Origin: Acidovorax sp. YS12
GTDB lineage: Bacteria; Pseudomonadota; Gammaproteobacteria; Burkholderiales; Burkholderiaceae_C
Direction of reading: 5' to 3'
DNA length: 64,000 nucleotides
Assembly: GCA_021496925.1 (NCBI GenBank)
Contig: CP053915.1
Location: 4,181,501 to 4,245,500, forward strand
Positions 35,515-47,739 of the stretch are shown here, piece by piece. The notes beneath the pieces were generated by a model that saw nothing but the letters and a program-made list of their open reading frames with translations, was not told where the DNA came from and ran no database searches. Position 1 is the stretch's first letter. Every line of letters begins with the position of its first letter. The position numbers and the translations under genes are program-made.

Positions 35515-36411
35515 ATGGCTGCGTTGATTTGCGGATCCCTGGCGTTCGACACCATCATGACCTTCGAGGGGCGCTTCGCCGAGCAGATACTGCCCGACCA
35601 GCTGCACATCCTGAACGTCTCGTTCCTGGTGCCGCAGCTGCGCCGCGATTTCGGCGGGTGCGCCGGCAACATCGCCTACAGCCTCAAGCTGCTGGGCGGC
35701 GAACCGCTGCCCATGGCCATGCTGGGCAACGATGGCGGCGGCTACCTGGAGCGCCTGCAAGGCCTGGGCATCAGCACCCGCCACGTCGGGCTGGCGCAGG
35801 ACAGCTATACCGCCCAGGCCATGATCATGACGGACCGTGACAACAACCAGATCACGGCCTTCCACCCCGGCGCGATGATGCAGGCGCACAGCCAGCGCAT
35901 CGACGCCGGCACGGGCGCGCGCCTGGCCATCATCGCCCCCGATGGGCGCGACGCCATGCTGGAGCACGCCGCGCAGTGCCATGCCGCCGGCATCCCCTTC
36001 GTCTTCGACCCGGGGCAGGGCCTGCCCATGTTCAACGGTGACGAGCTGGCGGCTTTCGTGGCCCAGGCCAGCTGGATCACCGTCAACGACTACGAAGGCA
36101 AGATGCTGTGCGAACGCACCGGCTGGAGCCTGGAAACCCTGTCGCGCAAGGTGCGCGGCCTGGTCGTGACCCTGGGCGGCGAGGGCTGCGAGGTCTGGAC
36201 GGACGGTGCCAAGATCCTGGTGCCCCCTGTGCCGCCCGCTGCCGTGGTGGACCCCACGGGGTGCGGCGACGCATGGCGCGGCGCGTTGCTCTACGGCCTG
36301 GAGCAGGGCTGGCCGCTGGAGCGGTGCGCGCAACTGGGCAACCGCGTGGGGGCGCTCAAGATCGCGCAGCGCGGGCCGCAGAACTACCAGCTGGACTTCG
36401 ATCCCCAGTGA
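35515..36411 (+). CDS. PfkB-family carbohydrate/nucleoside kinase
   Basis: Ribokinase-fold kinase of 298 residues. RDFGGCAGNIAYSLKLLGGEPLPMAMLGNDGG is the PfkB N-terminal signature region, and VDPTGCGDAWRGALLYGLEQGW near 243 holds the catalytic Asp and anion hole (GCGD). The sequence resembles the bacterial adenosine-kinase-like branch, but the substrate (ribose, adenosine or another sugar) is not proved. It starts 27 bases after the zinc-ribbon gene and may be co-transcribed. Confidence 0.87.
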   Translation: MAALICGSLAFDTIMTFEGRFAEQILPDQLHILNVSFLVPQLRRDFGGCAGNIAYSLKLLGGEPLPMAMLGNDGGGYLERLQGLGISTRHVGLAQDSYTAQAMIMTDRDNNQITAFHPGAMMQAHSQRIDAGTGARLAIIAPDGRDAMLEHAAQCHAAGIPFVFDPGQGLPMFNGDELAAFVAQASWITVNDYEGKMLCERTGWSLETLSRKVRGLVVTLGGEGCEVWTDGAKILVPPVPPAAVVDPTGCGDAWRGALLYGLEQGWPLERCAQLGNRVGALKIAQRGPQNYQLDFDPQ

Positions 36412-36449
36412 GCTTCCGCCTCCTGGGGCGTAGTCCGGATGGGAAATAT

Positions 36450-36511
36450 GGGTCAAATAGGCCTCCAGCGCCCATCCAGAAAGCGCGAGAAGCTATCAAA
36501 ATAGGAGCTTT
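36450..36511 (-). repeat. Dispersed 60-bp repeat, copy 8 (36.45 kb, intergenic)
   Basis: Minus-strand pattern CTCCTATTTTGATAGCTTC, TCGCGCTTTCTGGATG, GGCGCTGGAGGCC, TATTTGACC. One of the fullest copies. It occupies part of the 266-base gap between the PfkB gene and the exported protein gene, which otherwise shows nothing recognisable. Confidence 0.85.
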
Positions 36512-36677
36512 CATCCTGCCGCTTCGCCATCCAACCCTCAGCCAGCGCCGCCGATCCGACGCCAGCCAGAGGAGGGGCTTTCATGTCCCTCGCCCTGCGC
36601 TGGCGGTTTCGTGTTCGAGCGCTACGACCGGGGTTGCTGAGTTTCTGCGCTGCAAACTTTGAAGAGAAGGAAGTCCA

Positions 36678-37334
36678 TTGAACCGCTACATTCATTTGCC
36701 CAAACGCTCTCATTCCGTGGTTTGCCACATGGCCGCCAAGGTGCTGGGCATGGCGGCGCTGGTGCTCGGCGCCTTGCCCGCCCATGCCGACATCCTGTGG
36801 CTGCAGCGCGAGGGCGACCAGTTGCAGGCGCGGATCGGTGAGCTGTCCGTGCCTGGGGCCTTGCCGGCGCTGCGCGATGCCCAGCCCGTCCTGCCGGGTG
36901 GGCGCGTGGCGCCCATGGCCACGGCGGCGGACCACTACAGCTTTGCGCCTGGCGAGGGCGATGCACGTTTCACCGCACTGCGCGTGGGCGGCAATGGCGT
37001 GCTGACCTACTTCCAGGCGCGGCATGGCCGGCAGGAAACAAAAGCCGCCAATGACCTGGAGCTGGTGCCCGCCGAGCCGGGCGGCAATACCTTCCGCCTG
37101 TTCTTCAAGGGCCGGCCCGCCCATGCCAGCCGTGTGAACGTGGACACCGCCGCGGGCTGGCGCAAGTCGCTCACGCCCAATGCCGATGGCAGCGTCACGC
37201 TGGATACGCCGATCCCGGGCCTCTACGTGCTGGAGGTCAGTGCCAAGCTGAACGATGCCAACGTCACCATCGATGGCAAGAAGTACGAGGACGTGCGCTA
37301 CACGGCGACGCTGAGTTTCGAAGTGAAGCCGTGA
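36678..37334 (+). CDS. Exported protein, possibly DUF4198-like
   Basis: A 218-residue secreted protein. The N-terminus is basic, then VLGMAALVLGALPAHA ending in a likely signal peptidase site before Asp. The mature part starts ADILWLQREGDQLQARIGEL and is beta-rich, with GNTFRLFFKGRPAHASRVNV and DTPIPGLYVLEVSAK, resembling the DUF4198 periplasmic group; I hold this loosely. The start is TTG at 36678, with GAAGGA six bases upstream. No transporter gene is adjacent. Confidence 0.75.
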   Translation: MNRYIHLPKRSHSVVCHMAAKVLGMAALVLGALPAHADILWLQREGDQLQARIGELSVPGALPALRDAQPVLPGGRVAPMATAADHYSFAPGEGDARFTALRVGGNGVLTYFQARHGRQETKAANDLELVPAEPGGNTFRLFFKGRPAHASRVNVDTAAGWRKSLTPNADGSVTLDTPIPGLYVLEVSAKLNDANVTIDGKKYEDVRYTATLSFEVKP

Positions 37335-37342
37335 CGGCGGGG

Positions 37343-37418
37343 CAATAAAGAGCCGGCCACCGCGTGTGGCCGCTGCCCCCAAGGGGGCGTTATTGCCTTG
37401 GGGCGGCCCGGCGGCAAT
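37343..37418. repeat. GC-rich hairpin repeat, related end to 28440
   Basis: Contains GGCCACCGCGTGTGGCC and GCCCCCAAGGGGGC small stems, two GGCAATAA blocks, and GGGGCGGCCCGGC similar to the end of the 28440 element. It lies between convergent genes. Confidence 0.45.
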
Positions 37419-37443
37419 AAAAAAACCCGGCTGCAAGCCGGGC
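37418..37443 (-). terminator. Rho-independent terminator after the histone-like gene
   Basis: On the minus strand CCCGGCTTGCAGCCGGG is followed by a run of seven T. It ends transcripts of the gene at 37465. Confidence 0.88.
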
Positions 37444-37464
37444 CGTGCGCAGGCGCGTGGGTGT

Positions 37465-38070
37465 TTACGGCTTGCCGCCGGTCGGGAAGGGCCACGCGGC
37501 TTTCGGACTGAGCGTGGTCTGCACGGCAGGCGCTGCAGGTGCTGCCTTGGCCACGGGCTTGGCGGCGGCTTTCTTCGGCGCGGCGGCTTTCTTGGCGGCC
37601 GTGCTGGCCTTGGCGGCTTCGGGCGCCTTTGCTGCTACCTTCTTGGCGGCAGGGGCGGCTGCCTTCTTGGCGGGTGCTGCCGTTTTGGCGGCTGCGGGTG
37701 CGGCCTTCTTGGCTGGCGTGGCCTTCTTGGCGGGGGCGGCGGCCTTCTTCACCGGGGCGGCAGCGGCTTTCTTTGCAGGCGCGGCAGCGGCCTTCTTGGC
37801 GGGCGCTGCGGCCTTGGCCTTTTGCGGCGCGGCCGCTACGGCTTTCTTGGCGGGTGCGGCGGCCTTGGGGGCGGGCGCGGCCTTCTTGGCCGCTACGGTC
37901 TTGGCCGGCGCGGCGGCCTTCTTAGCGGGGGCAGCGGCCTTCTTGGCGGGCGTCGCGGCCTTGGCGGCGGGCGCGGCCTTCTTTGCGGCTACGGTCTTCT
38001 TGGCCGGAGCCTCGGTGGCTGCGGCCTTTTTGGCGGGTGCGGCTTTCTTTGCGGTCGGCTTGGTTGCCAT
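37465..38070 (-). CDS. Histone H1-like Lys/Ala/Pro-rich protein
   Basis: A 201-residue low-complexity basic protein. MATKPTAKKAAPAKKAAATEAP opens many irregular repeats of PAKKAAA and AAKKA, ending TTLSPKAAWPFPTGGKP. The composition matches bacterial histone H1-like and AlgP-type proteins, which bind DNA through Lys-rich repeats. Because the DNA is itself repetitive, copy number of the units may vary between strains or be mis-assembled. A terminator follows, and the gene stands alone on the minus strand. Confidence 0.87.
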   Translation of the reverse strand: MATKPTAKKAAPAKKAAATEAPAKKTVAAKKAAPAAKAATPAKKAAAPAKKAAAPAKTVAAKKAAPAPKAAAPAKKAVAAAPQKAKAAAPAKKAAAAPAKKAAAAPVKKAAAPAKKATPAKKAAPAAAKTAAPAKKAAAPAAKKVAAKAPEAAKASTAAKKAAAPKKAAAKPVAKAAPAAPAVQTTLSPKAAWPFPTGGKP

Positions 38071-38129
38071 GATGGTCTCCTGGGTCGATGGGCTTGGAGC
38101 ACTTCACGCCGAACCGGTGCGAAGCGATC

Positions 38130-38161
38130 CATGGCGGCGGATGCGCGCATCCACCGCCATG
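38130..38161. repeat. 32-bp near-perfect palindrome
   Basis: Arms CATGGCGG and CCGCCATG enclose GGATGCGCGCATCC, with only one mismatched pair over 32 bases. It lies between nrdB and the histone-like gene, about 60 bases upstream of the latter's ATG; could be an operator or cruciform. Confidence 0.55.
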
Positions 38162-38169
38162 AATGAAGC

Positions 38170-38210
38170 AAGCCCCTGGCGGCGGCAGCTTGCCGGCTGC
38201 CAGGGGGCTT
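38170..38210 (-). terminator. Hairpin after nrdB
   Basis: AAGCCCCTGGC pairs with GCCAGGGGGCTT (one bulge), with further GC pairing inside. No T-run follows on the minus strand, so termination is possible but unproved. Confidence 0.45.
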
Positions 38211-38240
38211 GGAGGGTATTCGCCATCGCCGTGCAGGGCA

Positions 38241-39359
38241 TCAGTCCCAGGAAAGCGCGCCGCCGGACTGGTACTCGATGACGCGCGTCTCGAAGAAGTT
38301 GCGTTCCTTCTTCAGGTCGATCATCTCGCTCATCCAGGGGAACGGATTTTCTTCGTTGGGGAACAGTGCCTCCAGCCCGATCTGGGTGGCACGGCGGTTG
38401 GCGATGTAGCGCAGGTAGCCCTTGAACATGGAGGCGTTCATGCCGAGCACGCCGCGCGGCATGGTGTCTTCGGCGTAGCGGTACTCCAGGTCCACGGCCT
38501 TGAGGAACAGGGCCTTGATCTCGTCCTTGAACTCGGCCGTCCAAAGGTGCGGGTTCTCCAGCTTGAGCTGGTTGATCAGGTCGATGCCGAAGTTGCAGTG
38601 CATCGACTCGTCGCGCAGGATGTACTGGTACTGCTCGGCCGCGCCCACCATCTTGTTCTGGCGGCCCAGCGCCAGGATCTGCGTGAAGCCGACGTAGAAG
38701 AACAGCCCTTCCATCAGGCAGGCGAAGACGATCAGGCTCTTGAGCAGCGTCTGGTCGGTCTCCGGGGTGCCGGTGTGGAAGTTCGGGTCCATGATCGCGT
38801 CGATGAACGGGATCAGGAATTCGTCCTTGTCGCGGATCGAGCCGATTTCGTTGTAGGCGTTGAAGATCTCGCCTTCGTCCAGGCCGATGGACTCCACGAT
38901 GTACTGGTAGGCGTGGGTGTGGATCGCTTCCTCGAACGCCTGGCGCAGCAGGAACTGGCGGCATTCGGGCGCGGTGATGTGGCGGTAGGTGCCCAGCACG
39001 ATGTTGTTCGCGGCCAGCGAGTCGGCGGTGGTGAAGAAGCCCAGGTTGCGCTTGACGATGCGGCGTTCGTCTTCGGTCAGGCCGTTGGGGTCCTTCCACA
39101 GCGCGATGTCGCGCGTCATGTTGATTTCCTGCGGCATCCAGTGGTTGGCGCAGGTGGCCAGGTATTTTTCCCAGGCCCATTTGTACTTGAAGGGCACGAG
39201 CTGGTTGACGTCGGTCTGGCCGTTGATGATGCGCTTGTCGGCGGCGTTGACGCGGCGTTGCTGAGAAGCAGCCGCAGAAGCTTGCGGGCTGTGGAGGGGA
39301 GTGCCGCTTTGCAGGGAATCCTGCGGTGCGGGCTTGGCTTCTTCGTCCCAGGTCAGCAT
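38241..39359 (-). CDS. nrdB: NrdB, class Ia ribonucleotide reductase small subunit
   Basis: Houses the diiron-tyrosyl radical needed by NrdA to make dNTPs. The 372 residues include AFEEAIHTHAYQYIVESIG, where Glu-x2-His-x3-Tyr gives iron ligands and the radical Tyr, and LRDESMHCNFGIDLINQL with the later Glu/His ligands. The N-terminus is extended and Ala/Gln-rich (about 10-35). ATG 39359 (MLTWDEEAKP) is chosen; the frame is open further upstream without a start context. It follows nrdA by 141 bases. Confidence 0.96.
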   Translation of the reverse strand: MLTWDEEAKPAPQDSLQSGTPLHSPQASAAASQQRRVNAADKRIINGQTDVNQLVPFKYKWAWEKYLATCANHWMPQEINMTRDIALWKDPNGLTEDERRIVKRNLGFFTTADSLAANNIVLGTYRHITAPECRQFLLRQAFEEAIHTHAYQYIVESIGLDEGEIFNAYNEIGSIRDKDEFLIPFIDAIMDPNFHTGTPETDQTLLKSLIVFACLMEGLFFYVGFTQILALGRQNKMVGAAEQYQYILRDESMHCNFGIDLINQLKLENPHLWTAEFKDEIKALFLKAVDLEYRYAEDTMPRGVLGMNASMFKGYLRYIANRRATQIGLEALFPNEENPFPWMSEMIDLKKERNFFETRVIEYQSGGALSWD

Positions 39360-39500
39360 AGGTTGTCCAGTGTCCGGATTATGAAAGCAGTGCTGCAAAA
39401 AGGAAAGCGCTGCAGCGTTGCGCAGCAAGGTTCTGTTGCATGGTGGCCGCGTGCACGGCCCGGTTTCCCCGGGGCCGTGCAACCGGCCTTCGGTGGGGCC

Positions 39501-42392
<2,892 letters not shown>

Positions 42393-42458
42393 GGTGAATC
42401 CTCGGGTTGGGGTCGTTGGCCAGCCGGGGCGCGCGCAGCGGGGCTGTACCAGGGTGTA

Positions 42459-42506
42459 ACGCTATATCTAGTGTCCTGCTTGAAGGCAAAACGCTACCTG
42501 TAGTGT
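42459..42506 (-). promoter_or_regulatory. Two NrdR boxes upstream of nrdA
   Basis: ACGCTATATCTAGTGT (42459-42474) and ACGCTACCTGTAGTGT (42491-42506) each resemble the palindromic NrdR box ACACTATATATAGTGT. Their starts are 32 bases apart, about three helical turns, as expected for a pair bound by the NrdR repressor. The rest of the 406-base gap between nrdA and ampD (42393-42798) holds a repeat copy at its far end and no convincing gene. Confidence 0.85.
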
Positions 42507-42753
42507 ACCGTCGTTGCCGCCTTCGATGCAGCGCGTGGGCTTGGCCGGCGCGGGCCGGGCCGTGGGAGGCCGCGTGCAAAACACCGCGCCATGGGGCTTG
42601 CCGGGGCCGAACGAAGCGCCCATGCCGCTTGCGCCGCGATTCGCCCCGGCAGGCGGTATGGATGCTGGGGCGCGCCGTTTCCCTGCGTGCGGGGAAAAAC
42701 CCTTTGCGATGTGGGGAAAGGGGCGGCTGTACGACCGCGCTGTGCTGAGGTTT

Positions 42754-42815
42754 TGAGGTGTTTTTGGCCTCTAACCCTTATGCAGCAAGCGCAAGGCGCT
42801 ATGTTTTTTGAGTCC
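42754..42815 (-). repeat. Dispersed 60-bp repeat, copy 9 (ampD 3' end)
   Basis: Minus-strand pattern ACTCAAAAAACATAGCGCC, TTGCGCTTGCTGCATAAG, GGTTAGAGGCC, AAAAACACC. The TAG inside CATAGC is the ampD stop codon. Confidence 0.8.
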
Positions 42816-43402
42816 TGTTGCTGTCCGGCGCGGGAAAGCGGGCCGCTTCCCACCCCAGCGCCTGCTGCAGACGGCGCCACTGGAACCCGGGCCCTGGGTC
42901 TTGCTTGCGCCCCGGGGCGATGTGCTCGTGCCCCGCGACGTGGGCGATGGGGTAGCGCGCCGCCAGGTCGCGGCACAGGCGGGCCAGCGCGGCGTATTGC
43001 GCGGGCGCGAAGGTCCGGCCTTCCAGGCCTTCGAGCTCGATGCCGACCGAGTCGTCGTTGCAGCGCTCGCGGCCGCGGTAGCGCGAGGCGCCCGCGTGCC
43101 AGGCGCGCTGGTCGCAGTCCACGAACTGCCACAGCGCCCCGGAGCGCGTGATGAAGAAGTGGGCCGAGACTTCCAGCCCGCGCAGGCCCTGGTAGTAGGG
43201 GTGGGCGTCCCAGTCGAGCCGGTTGGTGAACAGCTGCTGCACCGCGCCGGTGCCGTACTCGCCTGGCGGCAGGCTGATGGAGTGCACCACGACCAGGTCG
43301 ATGTGCGCCTGCGCTGGCCGCGGGCCGAAGTTGGGCGAGGGCAGGCGCCGCGCGCCGGTGTGCCAGCCCCCGTCCCAGGCGGGATGGGAGGGTGCGGGCT
43401 GC

Positions 43403-43425
<23 letters not shown>
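42799..43425 (-). CDS. ampD: AmpD, 1,6-anhydro-MurNAc-L-alanine amidase
   Basis: Cytoplasmic zinc amidase that releases the peptide from anhydro-muropeptides during wall recycling, and so limits AmpR-type beta-lactamase induction where present. The 208 residues contain DLVVVHSISLPPGEYG (zinc His), GIELEGLEG, and HVAGHEHIAPGRKQDPGPGF with the remaining His/Asp ligands. The last residues (RTQKT) and the TAG stop are encoded by a dispersed repeat. It overlaps the end of the pilR gene by 23 bases in another frame. Confidence 0.95.
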
Positions 43426-44890
<1,465 letters not shown>

Positions 44891-44897
44891 GGGTGGT

Positions 44898-46592
44898 TCA
44901 GACCATGAGGGTGTCGAAAAGCCCCGCAGGCTCTGCCGGGCGCGTGGTCTTGCGGAACGTGACGGTGAAGGCGTTGCCGCCAGCGGGGCCCCGCGCCGTG
45001 GCGCGGGACAGCCGCTGGTACGCCAGGGAGGCACCGTGGCGCTGGCACAGCTCACGGCAAATGTACAGCCCCAGGCCGCTGGAGCGGCTGTGCGAGGAGA
45101 AGAACGGCTCGAACAGGTGGCGCTCCACCGAGGGGTCGAGGGGCGCGCCGTCGCTCCACACCTGCAGGCTGACCAGGCCGGTGCCGGCGGCCTGGGTGTG
45201 GAGCTGCAGCGAGTCGGGCTGCGTGCCCATGAAGCGCAGCGCGTTGTCCAGCAGGTTGATGAGCACGCGCCGCAGGTGCTCGGCGTCGAACTCCACCTGC
45301 ACCCCGGGCGCCTGCAGCGCCACCAGTGCCTGGCGCCGCGCCGGCTCGGTGCCGCGCCAGTCGTTCCAGACCTGCGCGACGGCCTCGTCCAGCGCCAGCG
45401 AAACGGCCGGCGCATGGCTGATCTGGTTCTGCACGCGGGCGATGTCCAGCACCTCCTCGGCGATGCGCGCCAGGCGCTCGGCGTTCTGCTGCACCATGTG
45501 GCACAGCCGCTGCTGCGCCGGGTCGCCGAGGTCTTCGCCGAGCAGCGCGTTGGCCTGCACGATGGCGGCCAGGGGGTTGCGGATTTCATGCGCCACGGCG
45601 GCCGACATGCGCCCCATGGCGGCGAGCTTCTCGGTGCGCAGCCGCGCCTCCAGCTCGCGCAGGTCGTGCAGGAACATCACGCACTGCGGCTCCGTGCGGG
45701 TCTCGCGCGCGCCCTGCTGCGCGGCTGTGAGCCAGGTGCGCACGCGCAGGCCCGTGGGGCTCTGGCCGGGGTGCAGCAGGCCCACGTCGGCGCGCTGCGG
45801 CTGCCCGCTGGCGAAGGTGGCGCGCGCCATGCGCCACAGCGGCTCCCAGGCGGGTTCCGCGCCCAGCAGGAAGGGCGGCGTCAGGCCGTCCGCCTGCCCG
45901 CCCAGGAGCTGCCGCGCCGCCGGGTTGGCGGCGCGCACGCTGCAGTCCTGCGACAGCACGAGCACGCCGTCGCTCAGGTTCTCGATCACCAGCGCATTCA
46001 CCTGGCCCTGCTCGCGCGCGCGCTGCTGGCTCTGCTGCGCCATCTGCTGTTCGCTCAGCAGGCGCTGTGCCAGCTGGTACGCGAGGTAGGCCACCATGAA
46101 GTAGCCGGTGCCGGTCAGCGCGGCCTGCAGGTAGTGCTGCGCGGCATCGCCCGCGTTCGGGTCCAGGCTGCGCCACCAGACGCTGCCCAGCAGCAGCAGC
46201 GTGGCCGTGGCCGTGGTGCCCAGCGCCAGCGTGAGCGAGCCCAGCACCGAGGCCATGAGGATGGGAATGCCGAACAGCGGCGTGTAGTTCATGCCCCCGT
46301 TCTGCAGCCATTGCAGCAGGCCCACCATCAGCAGGTCCACGCCCAGCAGCGGCAGCCACGACGGCCCTGGCTGCGGGTCGGGCGGCAGCGGCGCCGCCAG
46401 CAGCCGCGTGAGCACGGCCACCACCAGGTACAGGGCGCACAGCGCCAGCAGCTCGGGCTCGGGGTTCTGGTGCAGCGCCAGGCCCGCGCCCTGCAGCAGC
46501 AGCAGGGCCAGCGCCACCAGGGCGCGCGCGCTCAGGAAGCCGTGCCACAGGCGCTGGAAGGGGGTGTCGGAACGCTGCGGGGCGGCAGGCAT
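44898..46592 (-). CDS. pilS: PilS-like sensor histidine kinase
   Basis: A 564-residue membrane kinase. Six hydrophobic segments lie in the first about 180 residues, then a PAS-like domain (VIENLSDGVLVLSQDCSVRAANPAARQLLG). The dimerisation/phospho-acceptor region is MSAAVAHEIRNPLAAIVQANALL, and the ATPase domain has INLLDNALRF and SSGLGLYICREL. Its stop is seven bases before the response-regulator start. Layout matches PilS of type IV pilus control. Confidence 0.9.
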   Translation of the reverse strand: MPAAPQRSDTPFQRLWHGFLSARALVALALLLLQGAGLALHQNPEPELLALCALYLVVAVLTRLLAAPLPPDPQPGPSWLPLLGVDLLMVGLLQWLQNGGMNYTPLFGIPILMASVLGSLTLALGTTATATLLLLGSVWWRSLDPNAGDAAQHYLQAALTGTGYFMVAYLAYQLAQRLLSEQQMAQQSQQRAREQGQVNALVIENLSDGVLVLSQDCSVRAANPAARQLLGGQADGLTPPFLLGAEPAWEPLWRMARATFASGQPQRADVGLLHPGQSPTGLRVRTWLTAAQQGARETRTEPQCVMFLHDLRELEARLRTEKLAAMGRMSAAVAHEIRNPLAAIVQANALLGEDLGDPAQQRLCHMVQQNAERLARIAEEVLDIARVQNQISHAPAVSLALDEAVAQVWNDWRGTEPARRQALVALQAPGVQVEFDAEHLRRVLINLLDNALRFMGTQPDSLQLHTQAAGTGLVSLQVWSDGAPLDPSVERHLFEPFFSSHSRSSGLGLYICRELCQRHGASLAYQRLSRATARGPAGGNAFTVTFRKTTRPAEPAGLFDTLMV

Positions 46593-46608
46593 CGCTGCGG
46601 GGGGCGTG

Positions 46609-46839
46609 CTAGCGCGGGCCGGCGCTGCGGTGTTCGGCGCAGCAGTAGTGGCGGCGTGCGTGTTCCAGGGCCTCGGCGCGCGGCAGGTGCAGCCCGCAAT
46701 GGGCGCAGGACACCATGGCCTGGGGGTCTGGCACGGCGGGTGCGCGTGCCGTGGGCGCTGCGGGCGGGGGCGGGCGGTGCTTGTTGCGCCACAGCGCCCA
46801 GGCCAGGGCCAGCACGGCGAAGACCAGCAGGTACTTCAT
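46609..46839 (-). CDS. Small PP0621-like zinc-binding membrane protein
   Basis: A 76-residue protein: N-terminal membrane helix (MKYLLVFAVLALAWALWR), a Pro/Ala-rich stretch, and MVSCAHCGLHLPRAEALEHARRHYCCAEHR, with Cys and His residues spaced for zinc. This arrangement matches the PP0621 family, whose role is unknown. It overlaps the CcsA-like gene by four bases and lies just upstream of pilS. Confidence 0.85.
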   Translation of the reverse strand: MKYLLVFAVLALAWALWRNKHRPPPPAAPTARAPAVPDPQAMVSCAHCGLHLPRAEALEHARRHYCCAEHRSAGPR

Positions 46840-47636
46840 GCGCCCTTGCCCAGCACCACTTCGAGCACGAAGCGCGAGCCCACGTAGGCCAGCAGCAGCA
46901 GCACGGCGCCGCCGTACAGCACGCGCATGGCGCCGCGCCCGCGCCAGCCGAACTGCGTGCGCCCCAGCAGCAGGATGGCGAAGGTGACCCAGGACAGCAC
47001 CGAGAACACCACCTTGTGGTCCCAGCGCCAGGCGCGCCCGTAGAGTTGCTCGCCGAACAGCCCGCCCGCCAGCAGCGTGGCCGTGAGCAGCACGAAGCCC
47101 GCCATGACGAAGCGGAAGGTGAGCCGCTCCAGCGTCAGCAGCGGCATGCCGCTGTGCGGATCGGCGGCCTGGCGGATCTGCCGTTCGGCGCGCGCCATGA
47201 GTGCGGCATGCACCACGGCGGCGGCGAACAGGCCGTACGACGCGATGCCCAGCGCCAGGTGCAGCGGCAGCCACGGCGAGGCCGTGCCGTGCAGCGGCTG
47301 GCCCGGGAAGGCGCAGGCCAGCAGCACGGCGACGGCGCCCAGGCCCGCCAGCATCCAGCGTGCCTGCATCTGCGGGAACAACTGGCGCTCCACGGCGTAG
47401 ACCGTGAGCACCAGCCAGGCCGTCATCGACAGCGCGGGCGCGAAGCCGAAGCGCGGCGGCGCCTCGCCCACCAGCGCCCAGGCCAGCACGGCGGCGTGCA
47501 GCACCCAGGCCAGGGCCAGCGCGGTGCGCGTGGCGCCCGTGCCCAGGCGCGGGCCGGCAGCGGCCGGCACGGCATAGGCGACGGCCGCCGCCGCCGCGAG
47601 CAGCCAGCCGAGGAGGGAGGCACTGGGTAAAATCAT
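46836..47636 (-). CDS. CcsA/YpjD-like cytochrome c assembly membrane protein
   Basis: A 266-residue protein with about eight membrane helices. A CcsA/CcmC-type core is seen in LHLALGIASYGLFAAAVVHAALMARAE and in FGEQLYGRAWRWDHKVVFSVLSWVTFAILL (the latter with the conserved WDHK segment). Usually annotated as an inner-membrane protein related to haem handling; a haem role is inferred. It is divergent from ffh; the start codons are about 100 bases apart. Confidence 0.85.
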   Translation of the reverse strand: MILPSASLLGWLLAAAAAVAYAVPAAAGPRLGTGATRTALALAWVLHAAVLAWALVGEAPPRFGFAPALSMTAWLVLTVYAVERQLFPQMQARWMLAGLGAVAVLLACAFPGQPLHGTASPWLPLHLALGIASYGLFAAAVVHAALMARAERQIRQAADPHSGMPLLTLERLTFRFVMAGFVLLTATLLAGGLFGEQLYGRAWRWDHKVVFSVLSWVTFAILLLGRTQFGWRGRGAMRVLYGGAVLLLLAYVGSRFVLEVVLGKGA

Positions 47637-47739
47637 GGCCCACAGTGTACCTGTGGGCCAGGGGTTTTCCCTCTGGCACCGCCCTTCCATCGCCCCCGGC
47701 TGTCCTGGCCTGCGGGCCCATCCAGAGACCGCAGCAGAC

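Noticed and set aside
37465..38070. The histone-like gene DNA as a tandem repeat or CRISPR array
   Set aside because: The units are irregular codon-level repeats of Ala, Lys and Pro with one open frame and no spacers. No CRISPR array was seen anywhere in the window.
42514..42756. An 80-codon frame between nrdA and ampD
   Set aside because: Pro/Ala/Gly/Arg-rich, no ribosome site, overlaps the regulatory region; looks like chance in high-GC DNA.
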